A DNA stretch of 64,000 bases from Pegoplata infirma. Lineage: Eukaryota; Arthropoda; Insecta; Diptera; Anthomyiidae. Below the pieces are notes generated by a model. That model saw nothing but the letters and a program-made list of their open reading frames with translations. It ran no database searches and was not told the DNA's origin. The first letter of the stretch is position 1, and every line of letters begins with the position of its first letter. This document shows positions 33,000 through 44,291 of the stretch, piece by piece. The DNA is taken from assembly GCA_963921195.1 (NCBI GenBank), contig OY992536.1:176832995-176896994 (forward strand). The letters are read 5' to 3'. The translations under genes were made by a program, and so were the position numbers.

Positions 33000-33827
33000 A
33001 AAAAAATCCTCTGACTTTAAAAACTTTTTCCTATACAAAAATCCTTAAAAATTTTTCTGTAGGAAAAGATTCAGATTTTTTTTTGGAGAAAAATCTTCTG
33101 GCTGTGAGTACTTTTTCCAATAGAAAAATCCTCAAATTCTTAAAAAAATGTTCTATAGAAAAATCCTTAGATTCTAAGCACTTTTTCTAAAGATAAACCC
33201 TCAGATTCCTCAAATTTTAAGAAATTTTTCTATAATATAATCGTCAGGTTCTGACGACTTTTTTTCTACAGAAAAATCCTCAGATTCAATAGAAAAATAC
33301 TCCTTTTTCCTATAGAAAAATCCTTAGATTCTTTGGACTTTTTTTCAAAGAAAAATCCCCAGATCCTGAGGTCTTTTTCCCATAAAAAATTATATTTAGA
33401 TTTCTTGGACTTTTTCCCAAAGAAAAATTCTTTGATTCTGAGGACTTTTTCCCAAAGAAAAATCTTCAAATTCTGAGGACTTTTTCTCATAAAAAAATCC
33501 TCAGATTCTGATTTCCGATAGAAAAATCTTCAGAATTCTCAGATCCTGAGGACTGTTTTCTTAGAATTCAAAAATTTTTCTATATCAAACAGTCCTCAAA
33601 ATCTGATAATTCGGAAGATTTTTTTATCGGAAAAAGTCTTCAGAATCTGAGGATTTTTTATGAGAAAAAGTCATCAGAATTTGAAGATTTTTCTATGGGA
33701 AAAAGTCCTCAGAATCAAAGAATTTTTCTATGGGAAAAAGTCCTAAGAATCTAAATATTTTTCTATGGAAAAATTCTTTTTCCATATAGAAAAATTCTCA
33801 AATTCTGAGACATTTTTCCATATAGAA
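33000..33827. repeat. 36-bp satellite block, CCTCAGATTCTGAGGAC variant
   Basis: Copies of the satellite in which the palindrome is CCTCAGATTCTGAGG and the A/T-rich half is TTTTTCCTATAGAAAAAT. Near 33600 the copies switch orientation. Confidence 0.7.
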
Positions 33828-34461
33828 CAAGTAAAAAAGTTAAATTTGGCCTTGTCGAATGTAGTTTTACCCTCCACAATTTCTAAAAGATTTTTGCAAA
33901 AACTTTATTTAAAAGGAAATTACTTTTGAAAAAAAAATAAAAAAATTAAAAAAAAAAAATTCGCGAAAAAAAAAAATTGGTAAAAAAAAATCCGCGATTT
34001 TTTTCTTTTTTTGTCCAAAAATATGTTTGTACTTGTTTAAATACCATTTAGTGTTTAATTATGTTCACATAAGTCAACCAGCAGCCGAATTAAAGCATTT
34101 TGTATTTTTAGGTTATGTTGAATGTACTAAAATTTTTGAGGTGTCCTTACATTTTCGTTCATAACTTTTGAACCGCTGAACCGATATCGCTCAAATGTAA
34201 TACCAAACTTCTCGGGAAAACTTCCAATATATATGTTTAATAACAGTCACCTCTGTTTTGTATTTTGGACGTGATCACATTTTCCACAGACAGACAGACA
34301 GACGGACAGACGGACAGACGGACATCGCTAGAATGTCTTAAAATCGATCGGGCATCATGAATATATATACTTTATGGGGTCCCAGACCGATATTTCGATG
34401 AGTTACAAACGGAATGACAAACTTATATATACCCTCTATCACTAAGTGGAGGGTATAAAAA
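33828..34461 (-). mobile_element. DINE/INE-1-like Helentron repeat
   Basis: Runs from AACAAGTAAAAAAG, through a GACAGACGGACAGACG core (about 34290..34325), to GTGGAGGGTATAAAA. It is closely similar to the copy at 4882..5478 and splits a satellite block. Confidence 0.7.
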
Positions 34462-35924
34462 TTCTCAGATTCTGAGACATTTTTCCATATAGAAAAATTC
34501 TCAGAATCTAAGATATTTTTTCGTACAAGATAGAAAATTTCTTAGAATCTGAATTCCGCATTGAAAAATTCTTAGAATCTGAGACAATTTCCGTATAGAC
34601 AAATTCTCAGACTCTGAAAAATTTTTCTGTAAAGAAAAGTTCTTAGAATCTGAATTTTTAAATTTTTTCAAATTTTCAATTCAATTTTCTGTATAGAAAA
34701 ATTCTCAAATTCTGATACATTTTTCTGTATACAAAAATTCTCAGATTCTGAGACATTTTTCCGTATAGAAAAATTGCTATGGGAAAAAGTCCTCAGAATC
34801 TAAATATTTTTCTATGAAAAAATTATTTTTCCATATAGAAAAATTCTCAGATTCTAAGACATTTTTCCATATAGAAAAATTCTCAGATTTTGAGACATTT
34901 TTCCGTATAGAAAAATTCTCAGATTCTGAGATATTTTTTTCGTACAAGATAGAAAATTTCTTAGAATCTGAATTCCGTATAGAAAAATTCTTAGAATTTG
35001 AGATAATTTCCGTATAGGCAAATTCTCAAATTCTGAGACATTTTTAAAAAAGTTCTCAGATTTAGAGAAAATTTCCGCCTAGAAAATTTTTCAGATTCTG
35101 AATAGAAAAATTCACAGATTCTGAAACATTTTTTCGAATAAAAAAAAAATTCTCAGATTCTCAAAAATTTTTTCGTACAGACAAATTCTAAGATTTTGAA
35201 AAATTTTTCCGTGTAGAAATAATTGCAAGTTTTGAGAAATTTTTTCCGTATTGAAAAATTTTTCCCGAATCAGAATCTTAGGCATTGAGACATTTTTCCC
35301 GAATCAGAATCTGAGGATTTTTCTATAGGAAAAAGTCCACAGATTCTGTGGAAACAGTCATCAGGATCAGAGAATTAATTTATAGGAAGAAGTGAGAATT
35401 TTTTTAAAGGAACAATCCTTCAGAATCTAAGAATTTTTCTATATGAAAAAGTGGTCAGAGTCTGAGGCCTTTTCTGCAGGAATCTGAGAATTTTTTATAG
35501 AAAAAAGTCCTCTAAATCTGATTATTTTTCTATAGGAAAAAGCCCTCAGAATCTAAGGATTTTTCATAGGAAAATGTCCATAGAATCTGAAGATTTTTCG
35601 ATTGGAAAAAGTCCTCAGAATCTGAGGATTTTTATATGGGAAATGGTCCTCAGAATCGGGGTTTTTTTTTAATAGAAAAAAGTTTTCTGAATCTGAGAAT
35701 TTTTCTATAAAAAAAAGTCATCAGAGTTTTAAAATTTTTCTAAAGGAAAAATTTCTTAGAATCTGAGGATTTTTCTGTAGGAAAAGGTCATCAGAGTCTG
35801 AGGATTTTTCTATAGAAAAAGGTCCTTACAATCTGAGGATTTTCCTATAGGAAATGGTCCTCAGAATCTGAGGATTTTTTTTTATAGGAAATGGTCCTCA
35901 GAATCTAAGCTATTTTCTATAATA
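34462..35924. repeat. 36-bp satellite block, mixed variants
   Basis: Starts with the GAGACATTTTTCC variant and passes near 35280 into inverted copies of the CCTCAGAATCTGAGG variant. Confidence 0.7.
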
Positions 35925-38522
35925 AACAAGTGAGAGTGTGTAATTCGGCTGTGCCGAATCTTTTATACCCTCCAAAATGTAAAAAAAACAAGTGAGAGTG
36001 TTAAATTCGGCTGTGCCGAATCTTTTATACCCTCCAACGTCAAAAATGTTTACATATTTAATTACCATGCTAAAAAATTTATACAATTTCATCATTATAA
36101 AAATTATTGGCTAATATCCACGCCCACAAAAGGGGGCGGACCAAAAAAAAGTCATTTTCAAATCCCCTGGGTCCAAGTCCAAAACCTTGAACTTTTTCAA
36201 TCACAAAAATGTTTCATTTTTGTTCATTTAACAATAATACAAAAAAATCTATAAAAAGTTACCTTTTTTCATGGGTTGGTTTACTTCGTCAAGGGGGAAG
36301 TTTTTTCCCCCTGGTCCGATTTTGCCCATCTTTGAACTTAACCAGCCTATGAACATAAGTCATATATGTACCAAATTTCAGGAGTCTAGCACTTTTATTT
36401 TTGACTGTATCGTGTCTTCCACAGACGGAAGGACATCGCTATAATGTCTAAGAATCGATCACTGATCAATAATATATGGGGCATTCCATGTGAAATCGGA
36501 CACTTTGAAAAACTTTTTTTTTAGATTTTCCCAATTTGTTTACAGTTTTTAGTACCCTTCGAAAACTCCTTCGTGGTAAATTTTCAGATTTTTTTGATGA
36601 CCCGTTCAAAAGATATCGAATTTTTAAAAATTGGTAGTTTGTTCCTTTACTCAAACTTCTTTTAATCATAACTTCTTCAATAATGGTCCAAATTTCAAAT
36701 TTTTTTTTTTCAAAATTTTTGTTTTTTGAAGTACTTTCTAAAAAAAAAAATCACAAAAAATTCTTAAAAGCGCTCTAGTATGCGATTTTTAAATTTTAAA
36801 ATTTAAATCTCATTTTTGAAAAAGTTTGTACTCTTCGATTTTTTTGAAATTTTTTTGTGTAAAACTTCTATCAATTCTACAAATTTTTTGCCCAGGAAGA
36901 TCGTGGGATAACGATTATTACTATTTTTTAAAATTTTTTGAAAAATTTTTATTGTAATTTTCCAATCTTAAAATCATTTCTACTGCTCCAATGGTGCGTC
37001 ATAGAGGGGTCCTTTATAAGACCGACCCCCATTAATTTTTACGTCTTAACATTTCTTTGGAACAAACTAATACCCTATCTCCAATTTCTAAGGGGGCTCC
37101 CACACAAAACGACATTTTTTATAATTTGTTCCAACCGATCTAACTGCCCTAATAGTGCCCTTAGAGCAACAGAATGTATGACCGACCCACAATATTTTTT
37201 TAGCCTAAACATTTTCTCTGAACATACCTACCCTCTATCTTTAACTGTTAAGGCGGTGCCCATACAATTTTTTTTATTTTTTGTAAATTTGTTTTATTTA
37301 ATCAGCTTCTACCGGTCCAATGGTGCGTCCGAGAGGGGTCATTACTGAGACCGACCCCATTTATTTTTACCCTACAACATTTTTTCAAAACATACCTACG
37401 CCCTATCTCCGCTCCCTAAGTAGGCTCCCATACAAAATTACATTTTTATAAAATTTGCTCCAACTGTTATTTGTATGGGAGCCTACTTAGGGAGTGGAGA
37501 TAGGGCGTATGTATGTTTTGAAAAAATGTTGTAGGGTAAAAATAAATGGGGGTCGGTCTCACTAATGACCCCTCTCGGACGCACCATTGGACCGGTAGAA
37601 GCTGATTAAATAAGACAAATTTACAAAAAATAAAAAAAATTGTATGGGGACCGCCTTAACAGTTAAAGATAGAGGGTAGGTGTGTTCAGAGAAAATCTTT
37701 GGAATAAAAAAATATTGTGGGTCGGTCATACATTTTGTTGCTCTAAGGGCACTATTAGGGCAGTTAGAGCGGTTGGAACAAATTTTAAAAAATTTCGTTT
37801 TGTGTGAGAGCCCCCTGAGAAATTGGAGATAGGGTATTAGTTTGTTCCAAAGAAATGTTAAGACGTAAAAATTAATGGGGGTCGGTCTCATAAAGGACCC
37901 CTCTATGACGCACCATTGGAGCAGTAGAAATGATTTTAAGATTGGAAAATTACAATAAAATTTTTTCAAAAAATTTTAAAAAATAGTAATAATCGTTATC
38001 CCACGATCTTCCTGGGCAAAAAATTTGTAGAATTGATAGAAGTTTTACACAAAAAAATTTCAAAAAAATCGAAGAGTACAAACATTTTCAAAAATGAGAT
38101 TTAAATGTTAAAACTTAAAAATCGCATACTAGAGCGCTTTTAAGAATTTTTTGTGATTTTTTTTTAGAAAGTACTTCAAAAAACAAAAATTTTGAAAAAA
38201 AAAATTTGAAATTTGGACCATTATTGAAGAAGTTATGATTAAAAGAAGTTTGAGTAAAGGAGCAAACTACCAATTTTTAAAAATTCGATATCTTTTGAAC
38301 GGGTCATCAAAAAAATCTGAAAATTTACCACGAAGGAGTTGTCGAAGGGTACTAAAAACTGTAAACAAATTGGGAAAATCTAAAAAAAAAGTTTTTCAAA
38401 GTGTCCAATTTCACATGGAATGCCCCATATATACTTTATGGGGTCCTAGACCGATATTTCGATGCGTTACACACGGAATGACAAAGTGAGTATACCCCCA
38501 TACTGTAGTTGGAGGGTATAAA
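35925..38522 (-). mobile_element. DINE-like repeat (subfamily 3) carrying a foldback
   Basis: The AACAAGTGAGAGTGT end with the ATTCGGCTGTGCCGAAT hairpin occurs twice in tandem (35925..35983 and 35988 onward). It is followed by a GGGGGCGG block, and the copy ends GGTTGGAGGGTATAAAA-like at about 38522. The foldback at 36477..38427 sits next to the CATAAAGTATATATAT-type block. Confidence 0.6.
36477..38427. mobile_element. TGGGGCATTCC foldback element, about 957-bp arms
   Basis: 1951 bp, almost perfectly palindromic: arms 36477..about 37433 and about 37470..38427, loop about 36 bp. The ends are TGGGGCATTCCATG, with TA on both sides. Removing it (with one TA) gives the normal DINE sequence AATAATATATATACTTTATG. 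The mirrored 135/136-aa frames on both arms are by-products of the palindrome. Confidence 0.85.
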
Positions 38523-39908
38523 AATTAAAAAAAAAAATTGTTAGGGGCGTTTTTTTTTTTGGAGGGGGGGGTGTGATGGGTGTCAGTGGGGGACCTTGAG
38601 AGAACCTTCCCATCGCGATAAATATACAAAATGTTTTATCTATTTAACAAAAATACAAAAAAACATATAAAAATAGTGTATTTTTCAGAGGTGGGTTCAG
38701 TTCTTCAATGGGGAACTTTTTTCCCCCTGGCCCGATTTTGCCCATTCACGAACTTAACCTGCCTATGAACATGAGACGTATTTGTGCCAAACTTCAGGAG
38801 TCTAGCTGTTTTATTTTGGACTGCATTGTGTTATCTACAGACAGACAGACGGACGGACGGACGGAAATTCACAGAATGTCTTAAAATCGATCATGGATCA
38901 ATAATATATGGGGCATTCCATGTGAAATCGGACACTTTGAAAAACTTTTTTTTTAGATTTTCCCAATTTGTTTACAGTTTTTAGTACCCTTCGAAAACTC
39001 CTTCGTGGTAAATTTTCAGATTATTTTGATGACCCGTTCAAAAGATATCGAATTTTTAAAAATTGGTTTGTTCCTTTACTCAAACTTCTTTTAATCATAA
39101 CTTCAATAATGGTCCAAATTTCAATTTTTTTTTTTTTTTTAATTTTTGTTTTTTTACGTACTTGAAATTTTTTTGTGTAAAACTTCTATCAATTCTACAA
39201 ATTTTTTGCCCAGACAGATCGTGGGATAACGATTATAACTATTTTTTAAATTTTTTGAAAAAATTTTATTGTAATTTTCCAATCTTAAAATCATTTCTAC
39301 TGCTCCAATGGTGCGTCATAGAGGGGTCCTTTATAGGACCGACATTTCTTTGGAACAAACTAATACCCTATCTCCAATTTCTAAGGGGGCACCCACACAA
39401 AACGACATTTTTAAAATTTGTTCCAACCGCTCTAACTACCCTAATATTGCCCTTAGAGCAACAAAATGTATGACCGACCCACAATATTTTTTTAGTCCAA
39501 ACATTTTCTCTGAACACCCCTACCCTCTATCTTTAACTCTTAAGGCGGTCCCCATACAATTTTTTTTATTTTTTGTAAATTTGTTTTATTTAATCAGCTT
39601 CTACCGGTCCAATGGTGCGTCCGAGAGGGGTCATTAGTGAGACCGACCCCCATTTACTTTTACCCTACATCATTTTTTCAAAACATAACTACGCCCTATC
39701 TCCACTCCCTAAGTAGGCTCGTAGTTTTCGAAGGGTACTAAAAACTGTAAACAAATTGGGAAAATCTAAAAAAAAAGTTTCTCAAAGTGTCCGATTTCAC
39801 ATGGAATGCCCCATATATACTTTATGGGGCCACCGACTGATATTTCGATGCGTTACAAACGGAATGACAAAGTGAGTATACCCCCATACTGAGGTTGGAG
39901 GGTATAAA
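38523..39908 (-). mobile_element. Second, truncated DINE-like copy (subfamily 3) with a deleted foldback
   Basis: Follows directly after the previous copy and lacks the AACAAGTG end. It contains a (GACG)n core (about 38840..38870) and a foldback at the same internal position as its neighbour. Confidence 0.6.
38909..39813. mobile_element. TGGGGCATTCC foldback, right arm mostly deleted
   Basis: The left arm is present with small deletions. The right arm is reduced to about 90 bp (from about 39722). Its position relative to the host DINE is the same as at 36477. Confidence 0.75.
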
Positions 39909-40029
39909 AAATCCTCTGAATCTGAGGATTTTTCTATAGGAAGAAGTCCTCAGAATCAGAAGATTTTTTTATAGAAAAATGTCCCCAGAATCTAATGATT
40001 TTTCTATAGGAAAAAGTTCTTTGTATCTG

Positions 40030-40260
40030 CACAAAAAATTTTTTTTTCCAATGAACGATTTTCAAAGTATTTATGAACAAATTCATACAATTCACTAACT
40101 TTTTCATAATACTTATAAACTTTTTCATAGTATTTATGAAAAATGTTAAATAGTTCTTAAATTTCACACATAATGATTGATTATGAAAAAGTTTATAAAT
40201 GTTATGAAAAAGCTAATAAATGAACTTGTTCGTTTATTGGATTTTTTTTTTTTTTGTGTG
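40030..40260. mobile_element. CACAAAAAA MITE, 2-bp TSD (TG), copy 1 of a duplicated pair
   Basis: CACAAAAAATTTTTTTTTCC.. to ..TTTTTTTGTGTG with TG at 40028..40029 and 40261..40262. Removal restores the satellite sequence ATCTGAGGAT. Confidence 0.65.
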
Positions 40261-40369
40261 TGAGGATTTTTTTTAGTCCTCAGAATCTAAAAATTGTTCT
40301 GAAGAAAAAATTCTTACAAAATGTCCCCAGAATCTAATGATTTTTCTATAGAAAAGTTCTTTGTATCTG

Positions 40370-40634
40370 CACACAAAAAAAAAAATTCCAATGAACGATT
40401 TTTAAAGTATTTATGAACAAATTCATACAATTTATTAACTTTTTCATAATACTTTTAAACTTTTTCATAGTATTTAGGAAAAATGTTAAATAGTTCTTAA
40501 ATTTCACATATGATTGATTCATAAGTACTATGAAAAAGTTCATAAATGTTATAAAAAAAGTTAATAAATTGTATGAACTTGTTCATAAATACATATTATG
40601 AAAGTCGTGTATTGCAAAATTTTTTTTTTGTGTG
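40370..40634. mobile_element. CACACAAAAAA MITE, 2-bp TSD (TG), copy 2 of a duplicated pair
   Basis: The same insertion as at 40030, duplicated with its flanks. TG lies at 40368..40369 and 40635..40636. This copy is longer near its right end. Confidence 0.65.
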
Positions 40635-41100
40635 TGAGGATTTTTTTTAGTCCTCAGAATCTGAAAATTGTTCTGAAGTAAAAATTCTTACAATCTGAGG
40701 ATTTTTCTACAGAAAAAGTTCCTCAGAATATGGGGATTTTTTTGTAAGGACTGCTCCTCTGAATCTGAGGATTTTTCTATAGGAAAAATTCCTTAGAATC
40801 TAAAGATTTTTCTATAGGAAAAATTGCTCAGAATCTGACCATTTTTCCATACGTAAAACTCTTTAGAAACTGAGGATCTTAGATTTTCTCAGAATCTGTG
40901 TATATTTCTTTAGGAAAAAGTTCTCAGAATTGGTTGGAGGACTTTTTCCTATAAAAAAAATCCCGATATTCTGAAGATTTTTTCAATAGAATTTCCTTAA
41001 GAAAAATGCTTAGATCTTAAGGACCTTTTCCTATAGAAAAATCCTCAAATTTTAAGGACTGTTCCTTCAAAAAAATCCTCAGATTTTAAGAAATTTTTCC

Positions 41101-42047
41101 ATTATTTATTATCTTTCCTCTTGTATATTTTATCACTCGCCACTCCTGAAACCGCAACATGCTTTGCAATTTTCATTTACATTTTGAAGGGAGCATATAA
41201 CCAAGAGCAATCCAAAGCAGCTGAACGAACGTAAGAACACTCACAGTAAATCACAACTTAATTCGTGCAGTAGATAGCAATTCGTTAAAAACATGGAAGT
41301 CGGATAGTATACGTTTGAAGCTAGAGACAGCATTTATATTTTTTTATCTTGTGACTTTAAAGAAACAGAATTTTTATTAAGTTCGTTTTAAGTCAAAATT
41401 CATCATTTTAGAGAAACAATAACACAGTCCAACAACCAAAATCGGAATGGGATGAAATCAAAAGCAAATGAAAGGTGTCGTTTTTTTTTAATATTTGTGC
41501 TATTAATGGCAAATGAATGGGGAGGATCATCGCTAATTTTTGGAATTTTTTATTTTGCCATATAACGAAAAAAAATCCTTTGTTAAACAATTTAAAGGAT
41601 ATTTTAGGATAAAGCTTTGAATGGACATTATTCAAATAGCCTTTTGTTAATATGGCAAAATGGCATCCTAAGGTATGCGCAAGTATTTAAGAAAATTATT
41701 AAAAAATTGAATCCTCTAAAACTTTGAAGTGCTTTTAAAAGGAAACAGGATCACGAAATTGAAATCTGTCAATGTTTTTAACTTCGTTTGATCTCCACAT
41801 TTATAGATACATCATCTGGTTATTGTTTAATAATGGCTGTCGAGCAGAGTAATAATACCCTCATATTACATTTTATATTCACTTAATCTAAACACTATCC
41901 AGCTTAAATTAAAACTTGACCAATAACCTACACACCTTTTTAGTCGTTTTAGAATTAAGAGATTGGGTATTGTTACCTTCGTCTTTAAAGAATTGCTATC
42001 TACTATCTACTGCACGAAATAATGTGTGACTTACTGTACAAATATAT
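41101..42047. other. Intronic sequence bracketed by an inverted repeat
   Basis: ATTCGTGCAGTAGATAGCAA (41261..41280) with about 50 bp of context recurs inverted at about 41983..42035, where TAGATAG is duplicated. The interior has no recognised coding sequence. Part of it (41875..41940) resembles 52110..52170. Confidence 0.45.
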
Positions 42048-42899
42048 ATTATACCTAACCTGACCAACCATCCCGCTTTTGGCGGGATTATCCCGCTTTT
42101 TGATGTCTCATCCCGCCTTGAATTTCTATCCCGCTTTTTAAACAAAAGTCCCGCTTCATCCCGCTTTATCCCGCTTTTTGACTTTTGGAAAAGCAAAGTA
42201 CAATTTAAAATTGTTTAAAAATTATTTTGAGAATGATTGTTCTGAAGTAATTTTAAGCGATTTATTTCGATTTTTGAGCATATAAATATGGTAACATTTA
42301 GAAAATCTTACCGCGCTTTAAAAATTACTCCTAAAATTGTGTTGAAATTCGACAAAATTTCCAACAACTTCTTAAACGTTTATTTTAATTTGAAAATTAA
42401 AAAAAAAAAGTATAGTTCAGAAACAAATTTTTAATATTTTTTTTCAAGACGTGCTCAATATGGTTGTCCTTATTTCAAAAATTTTTAAATGACCTGAAAT
42501 AAGTACCTAGTAAAATTTTTAGCCGAATCGGTTAAATTTTTGACCCCGCGAAAATCAGTCAAAGTTTAGAGTTTTGGGCAAAAATTCTCTTAATTTAAGA
42601 AAAAAAGTTTGATTAAACATTTTATTAATACGCTCAAAACAAAATAATAAAACAATTTTTGTTTAACGTTGCCCAAACGTACTCAGATAAGATATATATA
42701 ATTTTCGAAATATCGGTAACAGATTTTAATTTGGTACAAAAAAAAAAAAATTTTGAATTTGAAACATTTTTTAAATCTGCAAAATATTTTTTTTTAATTT
42801 TCTCAAACAAAAGTACCAGGTTTTCAGCTCGTTTAACAAATCGGGTTTAAGGAGGAGCAAAAATTAAAAATTTTCAAAAAAAAAAATCTACCCTGTTTG

Positions 42900-43840
42900 A
42901 AAACTTTGACTCAGAATATATTTTTTTTAATACATGATTATTTATGTATTTTTTTTGAGTGTACAATTTTTTTGAAGTGACAAAAATATTTTGAAAACTA
43001 TTTTTGTGGTTTTTAGAAGCGTGTTCAACGTTTTATTTGACACGTGAATAGGAGGCGAAACAAATCCACACTCAGAAAATTATGTAAGTTACTACCTGTT
43101 AGTTATTTGTATATTTTACAGTAGTTAGTTGTTTTCAACTACAACGTCAGTTATTTTGTATGAAAAATGTCAAACAACTATTTCTGTTAGTTATTTTAAG
43201 TCGTTTTTTTTAATAACTAACAAAAAAGTACTGTAATGTAGTAGCAGTTATTTAAGGTTAATTTTTAATTTTAGTTAATTTTATTTTTTTATCACTAAAA
43301 ATTTTTCAAAGTTTTTCCAAAAAAAAAAAAAAAATTGTTTTTTTATTTTTCACAATTTAAAAAAAAAAACTTGGAAAAAATTTGGTCTTAATTTTTTTTT
43401 TAAAAAAATTTTTTGAAAAAAAAATATATTGTTTATTTTTTTTTACTACATATTAGTTGTTTTGACTAGAAATGTTAGTAATTTTTACTACATTAGTCAG
43501 TTGTTTTTTGTCAGTTAAAATAACTAACATTGTTAGTTGATTTAACTGAAAAAGTAGTTGACCCCAAAACAACTTACAAAGTAGTTATTTTAACTGACAT
43601 TTTCAGTTGATTTTACTAACATAATTTTTAGAGTGCAAAATTCACGGTTTTCCACATAACTTCTGAACCACTCGGCCGATTTCACTGAACTTCAACATCA
43701 ACCTGACTGTACACAGACATCCAGAGAGACGGACGGACATCACTATGTCAAATTTAAATCGCTTGATAATCATGAATTTTTATACTTTTTCGAACTGTTA
43801 CAAACTTACTATCACTAAGTTAAGGATATAAAAAGTCCCG
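42900..43840 (-). mobile_element. Degraded DINE-like fragment inside the hAT element
   Basis: GACGGACGGACATCACTATG (about 43720..43740), CTATCACTAAGTTAAGGATATAAAA at the end, and a CTGAACCACTCGGCCGATTT block match the DINE core. The other end is unclear. Confidence 0.5.
43069..43635. mobile_element. CACTCAGAAAATTATG MITE, CA flanks
   Basis: 567 bp, closely similar to 8237..8802. The flanking dinucleotide is CA (43067..43068, 43636..43637) rather than TA. It is inserted in the DINE fragment. Confidence 0.7.
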
Positions 43841-43920
43841 GTTTTTAGATCAAAATCCCGCTTTTTTAACCTTTCCATCCCGCTTTTCAGACAAAAACAG
43901 TTGGTCAGGTTAATTATACC

Positions 43921-44289
43921 ACAACTTATGACGATGATTCAAACAGCGGATATTGCATCGTTTAAATGTCAGACATAAAGTACATTTTCTACACAACAAC
44001 ATATTAAAAACGTGTAGTAGATTAAAATGAAACGAAGGATGTTCTTGGCGGATTTCGGCTTGTAATGGAGATGCTTAAGATACACATTTGATACAAGGAA
44101 TTATTATTACAAAAAAATAAAATACAGAACTCCACCTCTATAGCCCAATAGGAACTATACGTCTTTTTTGTTCATTCACTAAATGCGCTGCTATATATTG
44201 TTATCATTATATTAAAGTAGAAAATTGTAATAGTGGGTGGAAGAGAAAAAAAAAAGGGCGAAGGAATAAATTCCCTCCTTATGGAATAT
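43921..44289. other. Probable unique intronic sequence
   Basis: No coding or repeat features recognised. Confidence 0.35.
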
Positions 44290-44291
44290 TA

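Larger units (their letters stand above)
39909..41100. repeat. Satellite block containing a tandem segmental duplication
   Basis: Satellite of the CCTCAGAATCTGAGG type. A unit of about 345 bp (from about 39978 and again from about 40321), including a MITE and its flanks, is duplicated head to tail. Confidence 0.65.
42056..43912. mobile_element. hAT-like element with clustered TCCCGCTTT subterminal repeats, 8-bp TSD
   Basis: TIR TAACCTGACCAAC and its inverse (ends at 43912). The 8-bp TSD ATTATACC is perfect at 42048..42055 and 43913..43920. ATCCCGCTTT-type motifs occur about seven times at 42065..42180 and two or three times at 43845..43895, as expected for transposase-binding sites. No transposase frame. 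The interior holds a worn DINE fragment and a MITE. Confidence 0.75.

Noticed and set aside
27300..35924. Regular short repeats considered as a CRISPR array
   Set aside because: Units are contiguous and diverged with no unique spacers. The organism is eukaryotic.
36938..37969. Two similar 135-136-aa frames on opposite strands
   Set aside because: They are the same sequence read on the two arms of a palindrome. No protein family resemblance, and the DINE/foldback context is non-coding.
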